21,740 nucleotides of DNA from Limnospira sp050045915 (GCA_050045915.1 JBNGCR010000085.1:1-21740); one strand, 5' to 3'. Positions 13,763-21,411 are shown, numbered from the stretch's first letter. The notes: generated from the letters alone by a model not told the origin. Numbers and translations: made by a program.

Positions 13763-16043
13763 ATTTCCCCATTCCCGACTCCCTAATACCGACTCCCGAC
13801 TCCCTATTTCCCCCCTTCGTCAATTTTGCATCCTCGATATTGCTCCCAAATAAGTTGGCTTGTTCGAGGTTGGCGCGGCTGAAATCGGCCCCGGTTAAAT
13901 TGGCGTGGCGGATGAAGGTGGAACTCAAATTGGCGTGGCGGCAGTTGGCGTGACTCAAGTTAGCGCGGGTCAGATCCGATCCGGTCAGATCCGCAGATTT
14001 AAGGTTGGCGCGGGTCAGGTCTGCCCCCCGCAACCGGCAGGAATGGAGGTTGGCCCCCATCAACTCCGCCCCCTGCAGGTGGGAGCGGTTCAGGTTCACC
14101 CGCCGCAAATTCGCCCCGGTGAGATTGCACTCCCGCAGGTCGGCCCGATAAAAATTGGCTCGGTGCAAGTTGGCCCCCTTCAGGTGAGCCCCCCGCAAAT
14201 TCGCGCCTCGCAGGTCGGCCCCTTCCAGGTGGGCCCCTTCCAGGTGGGCCTGTTGCAGATCCGCCGATCGCAAATTGGCGCCGCGCAGGTTGGCGTGGGC
14301 GAGGTTGGCCCCGACGAGCCGCACGCCTTGCAGGTTCGCTTCGCTGAAATCGGCTCCCTGAAGGTCACAGGCATCTAAACTAGCCGCCATCAAGTTCGCC
14401 GCGATCGCGCAAACTGACCGCAAATTGGCCCGCTGGAGCCGCGCGCTGGTCAGGCTGGCCCGGGTCAGGTCGGCCCGTTCCAGGTCGGCCCGGCGCAGGT
14501 CGGCCCCCACCAAGCTGGCCTCCTGCAAATTGGCGCCTTTGAAGTTGACGACGGGGAGTTTGGAACCGTTCAAAACGGCGCGGGTGAGGTTGGCATCGGC
14601 GAAGTTGGCCAGGTGCAGGTCGAGTTGGATCAGGTTGATCCCCGCCAGGTCCGTCGCCCGCAGGTCGGCCCCCCGCAGGTCGAGGCTGGTGGGGTCGATC
14701 CCCCTCAAATTGGTGTGCCGCAGGTCGGCCCCTTTGAATTGACAGAAAAGGCGGTAGGTTTCTGCGGGGGTGGCGGCGCGGGACGTTTTGGCGTCGCCGG
14801 GAAAGCGGACGAGATGGTACTGGATATTTTCGGTGAAGATGGTTGAAACGAGGTGAAACACCTCGATAAATTGCATGAACGGCTGACATTCCGTTTCGTC
14901 GGCATCTTGGTAAAACCGAATCAGATGGGCAATGCAGAGTTCTAAATGGGCTTGGGAATTGCGGCAGATCAAGATAATTTTGAGCAGTACGATCGCCAAG
15001 CTGAGATAATTTTTTTGATCGATTAATAACCGGAAATTGAAGGAAGGGGTGTGGTCGGGTTCCACCGTAAAGAATTCGATGATTTGATTGCAAAGTTTGA
15101 GGATCGAATGGGAGTTTATGGGGTGATCGTGCCAATTTTTATTTGGCTGCGACAGCATTTTTTCGAGGCGAAATTGGATGACATCGAAGGGATGCCGAGA
15201 ATTAAAGCCACCGGTCAAATATTTGTAAAGTTGCTTCGTGAATTGAGCGCCAGTTAAGTTGTTGGATTCTTTTAAAAACTGTTCGGCTCGGGATTTGTAA
15301 ATCGAGATTCTTTGGGTGGAAACGGTTTGTTTGATCAGGGTGATGACTCCCTTGCCGAGGCGGGTCGGATTTTTTAAATTTTGGCTATCATAAGTGGGGG
15401 ATTCCGACCGCGCCAAATACATCGCCAGTTCAAATTTATAGCGATCTTTGAGTTTTTGAGACAAATTGCGGGCGACCTCCCGATGTTCCCAAGAGTTTTC
15501 GGGGTTCGCATATTGAGAAACCAGCAGGTAGGTTTGGTAGCGATCGCTCCACGGTTTCTCGCTTTTTTCTGTCATCAAGTTCCGAATATCAAGAAATTCG
15601 GGACTTTGGCTGAAGTTGACCAACCAGCCGTGCAGCCGCAGGCGATCGGGGTCGGGGTCGCAATCATCTAAACTATCGCTTTCGCCGACTTCATCGATGG
15701 CTTGAATTAGTTTTTGAACGAATTTAGAATCCCGACTGACGCACCAGTTATTGATTAAAATATAGCAGGTTCGTTTGAGTAATGCTCGAAATTCATCTTC
15801 TCGATCATTGACGATCAAGTAGTTAAAAAAAGGCTCGAATTCGGGGTGAAGATCGGGAGAAAAATTGATGAATATTGTTTCAAACAACCGTAAAACAATG
15901 TCCGGTTTTTCCCGTCTGACCTGTTCGATAAAAAACTGATAAATTGGTTCTTGAAGTTCCTCAGTTTTGGACTGAGCATTGTGGATCTCTGACGGGACTC
16001 CCGTTTCCCAACAACTTTGGGAAAATTGATTTAAACTCACCAT
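13761..16043 (-). CDS. Large pentapeptide-repeat protein with N-terminal helical domain
   Basis: A 760-residue protein in two parts. Residues 1-about 430 form a mostly helical, soluble region with no motif I recognise (YQFFIEQVRREKPDIVLRLF, FNYLIVNDREDEFRALLKRT, CIAHLIRFYQDADETECQPF). Residues about 436-743 are some 60 consecutive A(D/N)LXX pentapeptides (e.g. GADLRRADLERADLTRASL, GANLRSADLQQAHLEGAHL). Their five-residue register never breaks, which predicts a right-handed beta helix of about 15 coils. The last 17 residues (GGNRESGVGIRESGMGK) are encoded by a heptamer DNA repeat and are not pentapeptide. No signal peptide or transmembrane helix is seen, so it should be cytoplasmic. Function is unknown; scaffolding or protein binding is inference. 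The ATG at 16041-16043 follows a G-rich stretch (GGGGGGGAG). It lies 241 bases downstream of the coiled-coil/TPR gene on the same strand. Confidence 0.93.
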   Translation of the reverse strand: MVSLNQFSQSCWETGVPSEIHNAQSKTEELQEPIYQFFIEQVRREKPDIVLRLFETIFINFSPDLHPEFEPFFNYLIVNDREDEFRALLKRTCYILINNWCVSRDSKFVQKLIQAIDEVGESDSLDDCDPDPDRLRLHGWLVNFSQSPEFLDIRNLMTEKSEKPWSDRYQTYLLVSQYANPENSWEHREVARNLSQKLKDRYKFELAMYLARSESPTYDSQNLKNPTRLGKGVITLIKQTVSTQRISIYKSRAEQFLKESNNLTGAQFTKQLYKYLTGGFNSRHPFDVIQFRLEKMLSQPNKNWHDHPINSHSILKLCNQIIEFFTVEPDHTPSFNFRLLIDQKNYLSLAIVLLKIILICRNSQAHLELCIAHLIRFYQDADETECQPFMQFIEVFHLVSTIFTENIQYHLVRFPGDAKTSRAATPAETYRLFCQFKGADLRHTNLRGIDPTSLDLRGADLRATDLAGINLIQLDLHLANFADANLTRAVLNGSKLPVVNFKGANLQEASLVGADLRRADLERADLTRASLTSARLQRANLRSVCAIAANLMAASLDACDLQGADFSEANLQGVRLVGANLAHANLRGANLRSADLQQAHLEGAHLEGADLRGANLRGAHLKGANLHRANFYRADLRECNLTGANLRRVNLNRSHLQGAELMGANLHSCRLRGADLTRANLKSADLTGSDLTRANLSHANCRHANLSSTFIRHANLTGADFSRANLEQANLFGSNIEDAKLTKGGNRESGVGIRESGMGK
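13771..13812. repeat. Heptamer STRR encoding the C-terminus of the pentapeptide protein
   Basis: On the plus strand the units are ATTCCCG, ACTCCCT, AATACCG, ACTCCCG, ACTCCCT and ATTTCCC, with strict 7-base period. On the minus strand the order GGGAGTC, GGTATTA, GGGA(G/A)TC is shared with the array at 18732-18766, showing common descent. It is translated as part of the C-terminal RESGVGIRESG of the pentapeptide protein. Confidence 0.88.
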
Positions 16044-16252
16044 CGATGCTCCCCCCCGAGTTCAGCAATTTTAGACGCGACTGACTCAGTTATATCTATA
16101 ATATCAGTAGTCCGGACATTCTCAGTTTATGCACGTCTAACCGAGAGTGTCGCCGATGATTTGCAAATTTTACATTTCTTCAAAAAATTTAACCCGCTTT
16201 TTGTGTTTGATCGGGCTAAAACTGTAGGGGGAATCCAGTGGCAACATCGTGA

Positions 16253-16273
16253 GGGGAAACAAGGGGTTTCCCC
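16253..16273 (-). terminator. Hairpin just downstream of the coiled-coil/TPR gene
   Basis: GGGGAAAC (16253-16260) and GTTTCCCC (16266-16273) form a perfect 8-base stem with a 5-base loop. It begins 12 bases after the stop codon of the coiled-coil/TPR gene on the minus strand. There is no T tract beyond it, so it is either a weak terminator or a transcript-stabilising hairpin between that gene and the pentapeptide gene. Confidence 0.45.
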
Positions 16274-16284
16274 GAATCAATTGA

Positions 16285-18630
16285 TCAGGTCTGCGATCGC
16301 AACCGGCGGGCGATCCGTTCCAGGTTGGGATCGGTGCGGGCTTCCTTCCAATATCGGGGGTTCAAATCGATCGCCCGTTCCAGACATTCCGTCGCCAAAT
16401 CCGTCTGGCGATCGATCGCGTAAGCCATCGCCAAATTGTAGCACGCATCGGCATAATCGGGCTGCGCCTCCAGAGCCTTTTTGAAGCTGTCAATCGCGTC
16501 TTGATCCCGTTCTAACTTTAATAACGTATATCCCCGATAGTTCCACGCCTTGGCAAGGTTAGAATCCAACTGTGTCGCCCGTTCAAAGGACTCCACCGCA
16601 TCTTCGTAGCGGTCGATCACGTCCAAAGCCATGCCCCGGTTCAGCCACGCCACCGCGTCCTCCGGGCGCACCTTGACGGCGCGATCGAAGGATTCAAAGG
16701 CCTCCGGGTGCCGCTGCAACTTCCCGAGGGCCACGCCGCGATCAACCCAGGCTTGATGGTAGTCGGGATTCAATTCTAACGCGCGATCGTAGGAGGCGAT
16801 CGCATCCGGCAACCGCTTCAGCCGACTCAGGGCCATTCCCTGATTCAGCCAGGCCCGATAGTCGTCCGGCTTCAAAGCCACCACCCGATTAAACGTATCC
16901 AACGCCCGTTCAAATTCCCCTTTAGCAAAATAGGCGTTGCCCTGGTGGACGTAATCATCCGCCGTCATAAACAATTCCGGATTGCCCGATTTCAGCCGTT
17001 CCAACTGTTCGGAAACCGCCTCCACCTTGTGCAGGACTTCCGCGATCGCGGATTCGGCGATAAAGGTCGGAGAAATCTCCGACAATTGCTTCAAAATCCG
17101 CTCTTTTTCCGCCTGGGCTTCACCCTGCAACTGCCCCAACTGACTCAAGATATCGTCCTTCTGAGTTTGCGTCTCGGAATAAATCGACATCAACTTCTGC
17201 ACCACCCGATCTTTTTCCCCGGTCGCGTCGGATTGAAGGGTGTTCAATTGTTCGGCGAGGGTACTTTCAAACCGATCCAACTTTTGAAAGGTGCCATCTT
17301 TGCGATCGCGGATTTCCGTCTTCAACCCAGCCAGTTGATTCCCCACGTCGGTTTGCAATTTTTCCAACTCCTGCAACACTCGCTCTTTCTGGCTTTGAAT
17401 CCCCGTCTGGGCCTCCGTCACCTGGGACGCGAACTCGCCTTCGAGCTGTTTGAGAGATTGAAATTTCTCCCGGATGCGATCTTGAATCTTCACCTGGGCA
17501 TCGGCCAGTTGCGTCGCCAGGGTCTCCCCCAACTGTTCCAAATCCTGCAGGGCGACTTCCACCTTCTTCTGGGCTTCCCGTTCGGCCTTTTCCCGGATGT
17601 CGGAGAGTTGCGGCGCGAACTCCGATTCCATCTGGCTGAGGTTCTGCAACACCAGATCCCGCTGTTTTCTGACTTCCTGCTGCAACTGGGAAAGCTGGGT
17701 GGCGAACTCCGTTTCCGAACCTTTCAATTTCAACAAAACCGCATCTTTCTGCTGCTGGACATCATCCTGCACCGAAGAGAGTCCCCGAGTCGATTCCGCC
17801 CCCAACCGTTGCAAATTCTCCAGAATTTCTTGCTGTTCCCGCCGCGCTTGACTGTGCAAATCCGACAATTCGCCCGACAACTGATTGGCGGATTCATCCA
17901 ATTTCTGCACCAACCCGTTGCGCTTTTCTCCCAAGTCGTTTTGGATCAGGGAAAATTGGTTTTCCAAATTGGCGACGAGTTGCCGCAAATCCTGCTGCGC
18001 CAAATTTCCCTGTTCGTCCACCTGTTGCTTGAGTTGGGACATCCGGGTGCTCAACTCCTGTTCGAGGTGTTCCCGCGCCTCCCGCAACCCCCGGATCTGT
18101 TCCTCAAATTTCGCCAAGGCCTCTTCCCGCGACTCCACCACGGCCTCATACATCGTGTCGAGTTCCCGACGCCGGCTTCCCAGATTCGCTTCAAAGTCTT
18201 TGGCCTGGACGTTCAAATCTCCGGCCAGGGCTTCGGTACTCTCCATCAAACTCCGCACCTTCTGGTTGCCGCTGGCGATTTGATTTTCCAGGTCGCCGAG
18301 TTCGTTGAGGTGGGCTTCCACGATCCCCGTGACTTCCCGGATCACCGATCGCCGCAAAATCCACAGCGCCGCGATCGCGGAAATTAACAGCAGGGCCAGA
18401 ACCCCCAGCAACAGGTTGAACAGCGTCATGGTGCGGCTGAAAATCCGGTTCGCCTCCGCCTGGACCTGTTCTTGCAGGCGCAGTTCGTTTTCCAACCGCT
18501 CGATCTCCGCCGGGGTGACTTCGCCGGGACTCGGCTGACTCCGGGCGACATCGACCGACAGCAGGAACGCTGAAAGGATAATACTGCTTCCGGACATTAA
18601 CGCCAAGCCGACTGGATTCTTCCGCTGCAT
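16285..18630 (-). CDS. Membrane-anchored coiled-coil protein with C-terminal TPR domain
   Basis: A 781-residue protein. It has an N-terminal hydrophobic signal-like segment (about 8-30), a short coiled coil (EIERLENELRLQEQVQAEA) and a strong transmembrane helix (about 70-93, FNLLLGVLALLLISAIAALW). About 450 residues of coiled coil follow, of which 216-516 are eleven tandem repeats, mostly 29 residues long. The end is six tetratricopeptide repeats (about 557-760; e.g. AWLNQGMALSRLKRLPDAIA, AWNYRGYTLLKLERDQDAID). If the first segment is cleaved or spans the membrane, the coil and TPRs could lie on either face; topology is unresolved. A physical spacer that holds a TPR interaction platform away from the membrane is inference. 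The ATG at 18628-18630 is chosen because AAGGAG lies five bases upstream; an in-frame GTG ten codons earlier has no such site. The pentapeptide-repeat gene follows on the same strand. Confidence 0.88.
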   Translation of the reverse strand: MQRKNPVGLALMSGSSIILSAFLLSVDVARSQPSPGEVTPAEIERLENELRLQEQVQAEANRIFSRTMTLFNLLLGVLALLLISAIAALWILRRSVIREVTGIVEAHLNELGDLENQIASGNQKVRSLMESTEALAGDLNVQAKDFEANLGSRRRELDTMYEAVVESREEALAKFEEQIRGLREAREHLEQELSTRMSQLKQQVDEQGNLAQQDLRQLVANLENQFSLIQNDLGEKRNGLVQKLDESANQLSGELSDLHSQARREQQEILENLQRLGAESTRGLSSVQDDVQQQKDAVLLKLKGSETEFATQLSQLQQEVRKQRDLVLQNLSQMESEFAPQLSDIREKAEREAQKKVEVALQDLEQLGETLATQLADAQVKIQDRIREKFQSLKQLEGEFASQVTEAQTGIQSQKERVLQELEKLQTDVGNQLAGLKTEIRDRKDGTFQKLDRFESTLAEQLNTLQSDATGEKDRVVQKLMSIYSETQTQKDDILSQLGQLQGEAQAEKERILKQLSEISPTFIAESAIAEVLHKVEAVSEQLERLKSGNPELFMTADDYVHQGNAYFAKGEFERALDTFNRVVALKPDDYRAWLNQGMALSRLKRLPDAIASYDRALELNPDYHQAWVDRGVALGKLQRHPEAFESFDRAVKVRPEDAVAWLNRGMALDVIDRYEDAVESFERATQLDSNLAKAWNYRGYTLLKLERDQDAIDSFKKALEAQPDYADACYNLAMAYAIDRQTDLATECLERAIDLNPRYWKEARTDPNLERIARRLRSQT
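17083..17985 (-). repeat. Eleven degenerate 29-residue (87-base) coding repeats
   Basis: Within the coiled-coil/TPR protein, residues 216-516 divide into units ending in (V/I)LQ(K/N/E)L. Lengths are 29,29,29,29,33,29,29,29,29,18,18. Example units begin KGSETEFATQLSQLQQEV, EQLGETLATQLADAQVKI, KQLEGEFASQVTEAQTGI and DRFESTLAEQLNTLQSDA. Twenty-nine equals 11+11+7 and eighteen equals 11+7, so the short units fit loss of one hendecad from the coiled coil. Confidence 0.85.
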
Positions 18631-18635
18631 CACAA

Positions 18636-18643
18636 CTCCTTCC
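18636..18643 (-). promoter_or_regulatory. Ribosome binding site fixing the start of the coiled-coil/TPR gene
   Basis: On the minus strand GGAAGGAG lies five bases before the ATG at 18630. It favours this start over the GTG at 18658-18660. Confidence 0.7.
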
Positions 18644-18731
18644 TTACGATCGCGTGCCACTCGAGAACAGCCTCAACTGCCCCACCTGACATAGATAATT
18701 ATTCTAGTTTACCCTCCCATTGATAGTTGGC

Positions 18732-18766
18732 GGGAATCGGGAGTCGGTATTAGGGAATCGGGGAAA
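18732..18766. repeat. Heptamer STRR between divergent genes
   Basis: Units GGGAATC, GGGAGTC, GGTATTA, GGGAATC and GGGGAAA on the plus strand, with 7-base period. It is an inverted copy of the array at 13771-13812, sharing the unusual GGTATTA unit in the same place. It lies in the 274-base space between the divergent coiled-coil/TPR gene and stpA; no other feature stands out there. Confidence 0.85.
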
Positions 18767-18904
18767 GGAGCGGGCGATCGGCGGTTGGAAGGCTGGATCG
18801 ACTGGATATCCCCCGCCCCGGCTTTTGCCTTTTCCCTCAACCGGGCGGTATAGTTGGGTTGGCGACCGGGCCACTTAGTCCCACGAAGTTCAAATTTTAT
18901 TATT

Positions 18905-20191
18905 ATGACCGCTTCCCCCGAAATCCGCCTTCACGAACAGCGTCTGTCCCTGGATCACGACGCCTTCGCCCGGGTTCTGATCGAAACTGAGAATGTCTTG
19001 ATCGTCCAGGATTTGGATGGCGTTTGCATGGGGTTGGTGAAAGATCCCCTGCAGCGGATTATCAGTTTGGATTACGTTCATGCGAGCCGCCATTTTGACG
19101 GCCATTTTTACGTTTTGACGAACGGCGAACACATCGGGACTCGCGGCGTGAATGGCATCATCGAACGGGCGATCGGCGATCGCGATTTGGCTCGGAAACG
19201 GGAGATGTACCTCCCTGGTTTGGCCGGCGGCGGGGTTCAGTGGCAAGATCGAAACGGGGAGGTTTCTCACCCCGGTGTCAGCGATGCGGAGTTGGATTTT
19301 CTGGCGGCGGTCCCCCATCGCATCCGCGATCGTTTGCAACAATTTTGCGATCGCCACCCCGCTCTTTTGCCCCCCGACGAAGTGGCGACCTGCATCGATG
19401 CTTCGGTTTTGGATAACAAGGTTTCTCCCACGGCAAATTTAAACTCGTTTTACGATCGCCTCCACGATCAACCCGAACGTTACGCCCAATTGCAGGAAGA
19501 AATGCACGGGTTGATGGAGGAATTGTTGGAAATGGCGAAAACAGAGGGTTTGGACGATTCATTTTTCGTCCACTACGCCCCCAATTTGGGCCGGGACGAA
19601 CGGGGTTTTGAAATTCTCCGCAGGGCGAAAGCGGGGGATTCGGGGACGACGGATTTTCAGTTCATGGTGCGGGGGGCGATCAAGGAAGCCGGGGTTTTGG
19701 TGTTGCTGAATCGTTACTATTTTCAACGGACGGGAACCTATCCCCTGGGCGAGGATTTTAATGCGCGAGAAGCGCCGCGAACGATTGATGAATTGTTGGC
19801 GTTGGTGAAGGCGAATTTCGACCCGGAACAGATGCCGCTGATGGTGGGTGTGGGCGATACGGTGAATAGTCAAGTTGAGGAAGTTGAGGGCAAGTTGGAA
19901 GCGCGGCGGGGGGGGAGCGATCGCAATTTCTTGCTGCTGATTCAGTCAATCGGACGGGCGTTCGATACGGGCAATATTATCGTTTACGTTGATAGTTCCG
20001 GCGGCGAGGTGAAAAACCGCAAATCCCTGAAATTAGATGCCGATGAACAGGGAAATGCTCGGGTCGTCGAGGGACCCGGCGATCCCCGCGATACCGACGA
20101 TCCGCTGATGCTGAACGTGGCGTTTCCGGGGGGACATTTGCAGTATGCCGAGTTTTTCCAGACGGCGGCTGCAGCCCGCGATCGGGGATGA
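18905..20191 (+). CDS. stpA: Glucosylglycerol 3-phosphatase (StpA)
   Basis: Removes phosphate from glucosylglycerol phosphate, the second step in making the compatible solute glucosylglycerol after GgpS. The 428-residue protein has the N-terminal HAD-like signature VLIVQDLDGVCMGLVKDP (D36 and D38), with the StpA-typical ISLDYV, LTNGEHIG, YLPGLAGGGVQWQDRNGEVS and HPGVSDAELDFLAAVPHRI following. Later conserved parts are CIDASVLDNKVSPTANLN, FFVHYAPNLGRDERGFE, MVGVGDTVNSQVEE and DRNFLLLIQSIGRAFDTGN. Length agrees with the Synechocystis Slr0746 family (a little over 420). The ATG at 18905-18907 is chosen because MTASPEIRLHEQRLSLDH is family-like; upstream codons in the same frame are intergenic in character. 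No ggpS is present in the window. Salt induction is known for the family, but no control element was identified here. Confidence 0.93.
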   Translation: MTASPEIRLHEQRLSLDHDAFARVLIETENVLIVQDLDGVCMGLVKDPLQRIISLDYVHASRHFDGHFYVLTNGEHIGTRGVNGIIERAIGDRDLARKREMYLPGLAGGGVQWQDRNGEVSHPGVSDAELDFLAAVPHRIRDRLQQFCDRHPALLPPDEVATCIDASVLDNKVSPTANLNSFYDRLHDQPERYAQLQEEMHGLMEELLEMAKTEGLDDSFFVHYAPNLGRDERGFEILRRAKAGDSGTTDFQFMVRGAIKEAGVLVLLNRYYFQRTGTYPLGEDFNAREAPRTIDELLALVKANFDPEQMPLMVGVGDTVNSQVEEVEGKLEARRGGSDRNFLLLIQSIGRAFDTGNIIVYVDSSGGEVKNRKSLKLDADEQGNARVVEGPGDPRDTDDPLMLNVAFPGGHLQYAEFFQTAAAARDRG

Positions 20192-20302
20192 TTTCAGGTC
20201 GGTTTTCGGTGGGTTGAACAAAAAATCAATTCGATGCCCAGTTCTTCCTCATCGACATCAATTATACAATTTCCCATCCCCCTTTGTCAACCCCCAAAAC
20301 CC

Positions 20303-20776
20303 TCAGCGATTTTGAGTGTAAAAACATTTTTGAATTCGAGTCAACAATAGTCGCCAAGCAGGGCCGGCGAAACGGGTAGACCAATAGATGTCAAATTTGA
20401 CGGGGACCAACCAGGCGACGGGCAGATGTCCGGGGGGGGCGTCGATGGTGAAATTCAACTCGTCGTAGACCAGCCATTTATCTCCCTCCCGCCAACCCAC
20501 CATTTCAGCGAGTTTGGAGTAATCTCCCCCGGCTTGGCGGTAGAGTTTATAAACGACAGTAAATCCGAATCGACCTTGGCTGTAAGCCCTCCATAATTTA
20601 TCGATATTTTTTAAAGCCTTGCAGGAGAAATTGTCGAGGTCGTGTTGGGTGAGCAACTGTTCTTCTCGCCGGTCCGCTTCCGCGATCGCCAACATCAAAC
20701 GTCGGGTTTCCAAATCCGCTTCTTTCCAGTTGTGTGCGGCCAATCGTTGTTGCAGTCGGCGATAATTCCAGGACAT
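20303..20776 (-). CDS. GUN4-domain protein, domain-only form
   Basis: A 157-residue protein covering one GUN4 domain. The conserved sequence runs from YRRLQQRLAAHNWKEADLET through ALKNIDKLWRAYSQGRFGFT, VVYKLYRQAGGDYSKLAEMV and GWREGDKW to FTIDAPPGHLPV. GUN4 proteins bind protoporphyrin IX and Mg-protoporphyrin and stimulate Mg-chelatase in chlorophyll synthesis. Classical cyanobacterial Gun4 (about 230 residues) has an additional N-terminal helical bundle that is absent here. This is more likely one of the several GUN4-domain paralogues found in filamentous cyanobacteria than the main chelatase activator. The C-terminus (FAGPAWRLLLTRIQKCFYTQ) fits the family. The ATG at 20774-20776 opens directly onto MSWNYRRLQQRL; no clear ribosome site is present. 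It converges with stpA across 111 bases. Confidence 0.88.
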   Translation of the reverse strand: MSWNYRRLQQRLAAHNWKEADLETRRLMLAIAEADRREEQLLTQHDLDNFSCKALKNIDKLWRAYSQGRFGFTVVYKLYRQAGGDYSKLAEMVGWREGDKWLVYDELNFTIDAPPGHLPVAWLVPVKFDIYWSTRFAGPAWRLLLTRIQKCFYTQNR

Positions 20777-21093
20777 AATTAATAGCCATAATTTTGTGTG
20801 ATGGTCGTGGCAGTTTCCAAGGGTTTATGAATATTGGCGATTATAGCCAGTCAAAATCGGCACAACCGCGATAGAAATGAGAGGCAAAATTGGGTCAAAT
20901 TATCTGACGAGTTAATTTTTTTTGCCTCAAAATTATGCATCCATCACCGATTGAGAATCACCAAATTTTCCACAATTTATCTGAGCTGCGATCGGTGCGC
21001 TTCGCGAATCGCGGGTTCGGGTCGGGAGCCGATCGGGAGCCGATCGATAAGCTGGCTCGGGCACGAATAGCTCCATTTTATCGCAACCTTCTC
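20777..21093. other. Gene-free spacer with a long inverted repeat
   Basis: No convincing gene was seen in these 317 bases. GAGGCAAAA (20881-20889) and TTTTGCCTC (20920-20928) are perfect 9-base arms around 30 bases, preceding or following a run of eight T residues on the plus strand. A direct duplication of GGGAGCCGATC is at about 21024-21045. The GUN4 gene promoter should lie in the lower part. Open plus-strand frames here run into the cupin gene antisense and are shadows. Confidence 0.45.
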
Positions 21094-21411
21094 TCAATTG
21101 ACCCAGTGGACGGCCAGCCAAATGCAGGGGGGATCGGCACTCGTAGACTCAACGCGGTGTTTTTGGTGGGCCGGAATCAAAAGATAGTCCCCCGATCGCA
21201 GCGTCACCGTGGAACCGTCAAAATAGGAGAGGGTGGCATTTCCTTGCAGCAAAACGACCCACTCATCGCGATCTTGGTCGTACCACTGACCGGGGGGCGT
21301 GGATTGTCCGGTGGAGAGGATGCGTTCGATGCGGATGCGATCGCGATCGACGAGGGATTCAAACAGCTCCCGGGGGGGAAGTTCCGGCGGCAAATCGAAC
21401 AAATTTTCCAT
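21094..21411 (-). CDS. Small cupin-domain protein
   Basis: A 105-residue single-domain cupin. The N-terminal strand region is IRIERILSTGQSTPPGQWYD. Cupin motif 1 covers QDRDEWVVLLQGNATLSYFD, where the usual His-rich ligands are partly replaced (Q, D, E). Motif 2 is GDYLLIPAHQKHRVES, with two histidines, and the end is IWLAVHWVN. Proteins of this size with WYDQxxDEWV...G.A are common in cyanobacteria and proteobacteria; their substrate is unknown. It could be a metal-binding enzyme or a sensor. The ATG at 21409-21411 begins MENLFDLPPELPPRELF. It lies alone on the minus strand with no operon partner within the window. Confidence 0.88.
   Translation of the reverse strand: MENLFDLPPELPPRELFESLVDRDRIRIERILSTGQSTPPGQWYDQDRDEWVVLLQGNATLSYFDGSTVTLRSGDYLLIPAHQKHRVESTSADPPCIWLAVHWVN

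Noticed and set aside
13905..14742. Long plus-strand open frames opposite the pentapeptide repeats
   Set aside because: They are antisense shadows of the 15-base coding repeat, giving repetitive Q-V-G-P peptides.
16945..18387. 480-codon plus-strand open frame opposite the coiled-coil gene
   Set aside because: Antisense shadow; it reads as repetitive Leu/Phe/Arg sequence because the sense strand is rich in Gln, Glu and Leu codons. No start signal.
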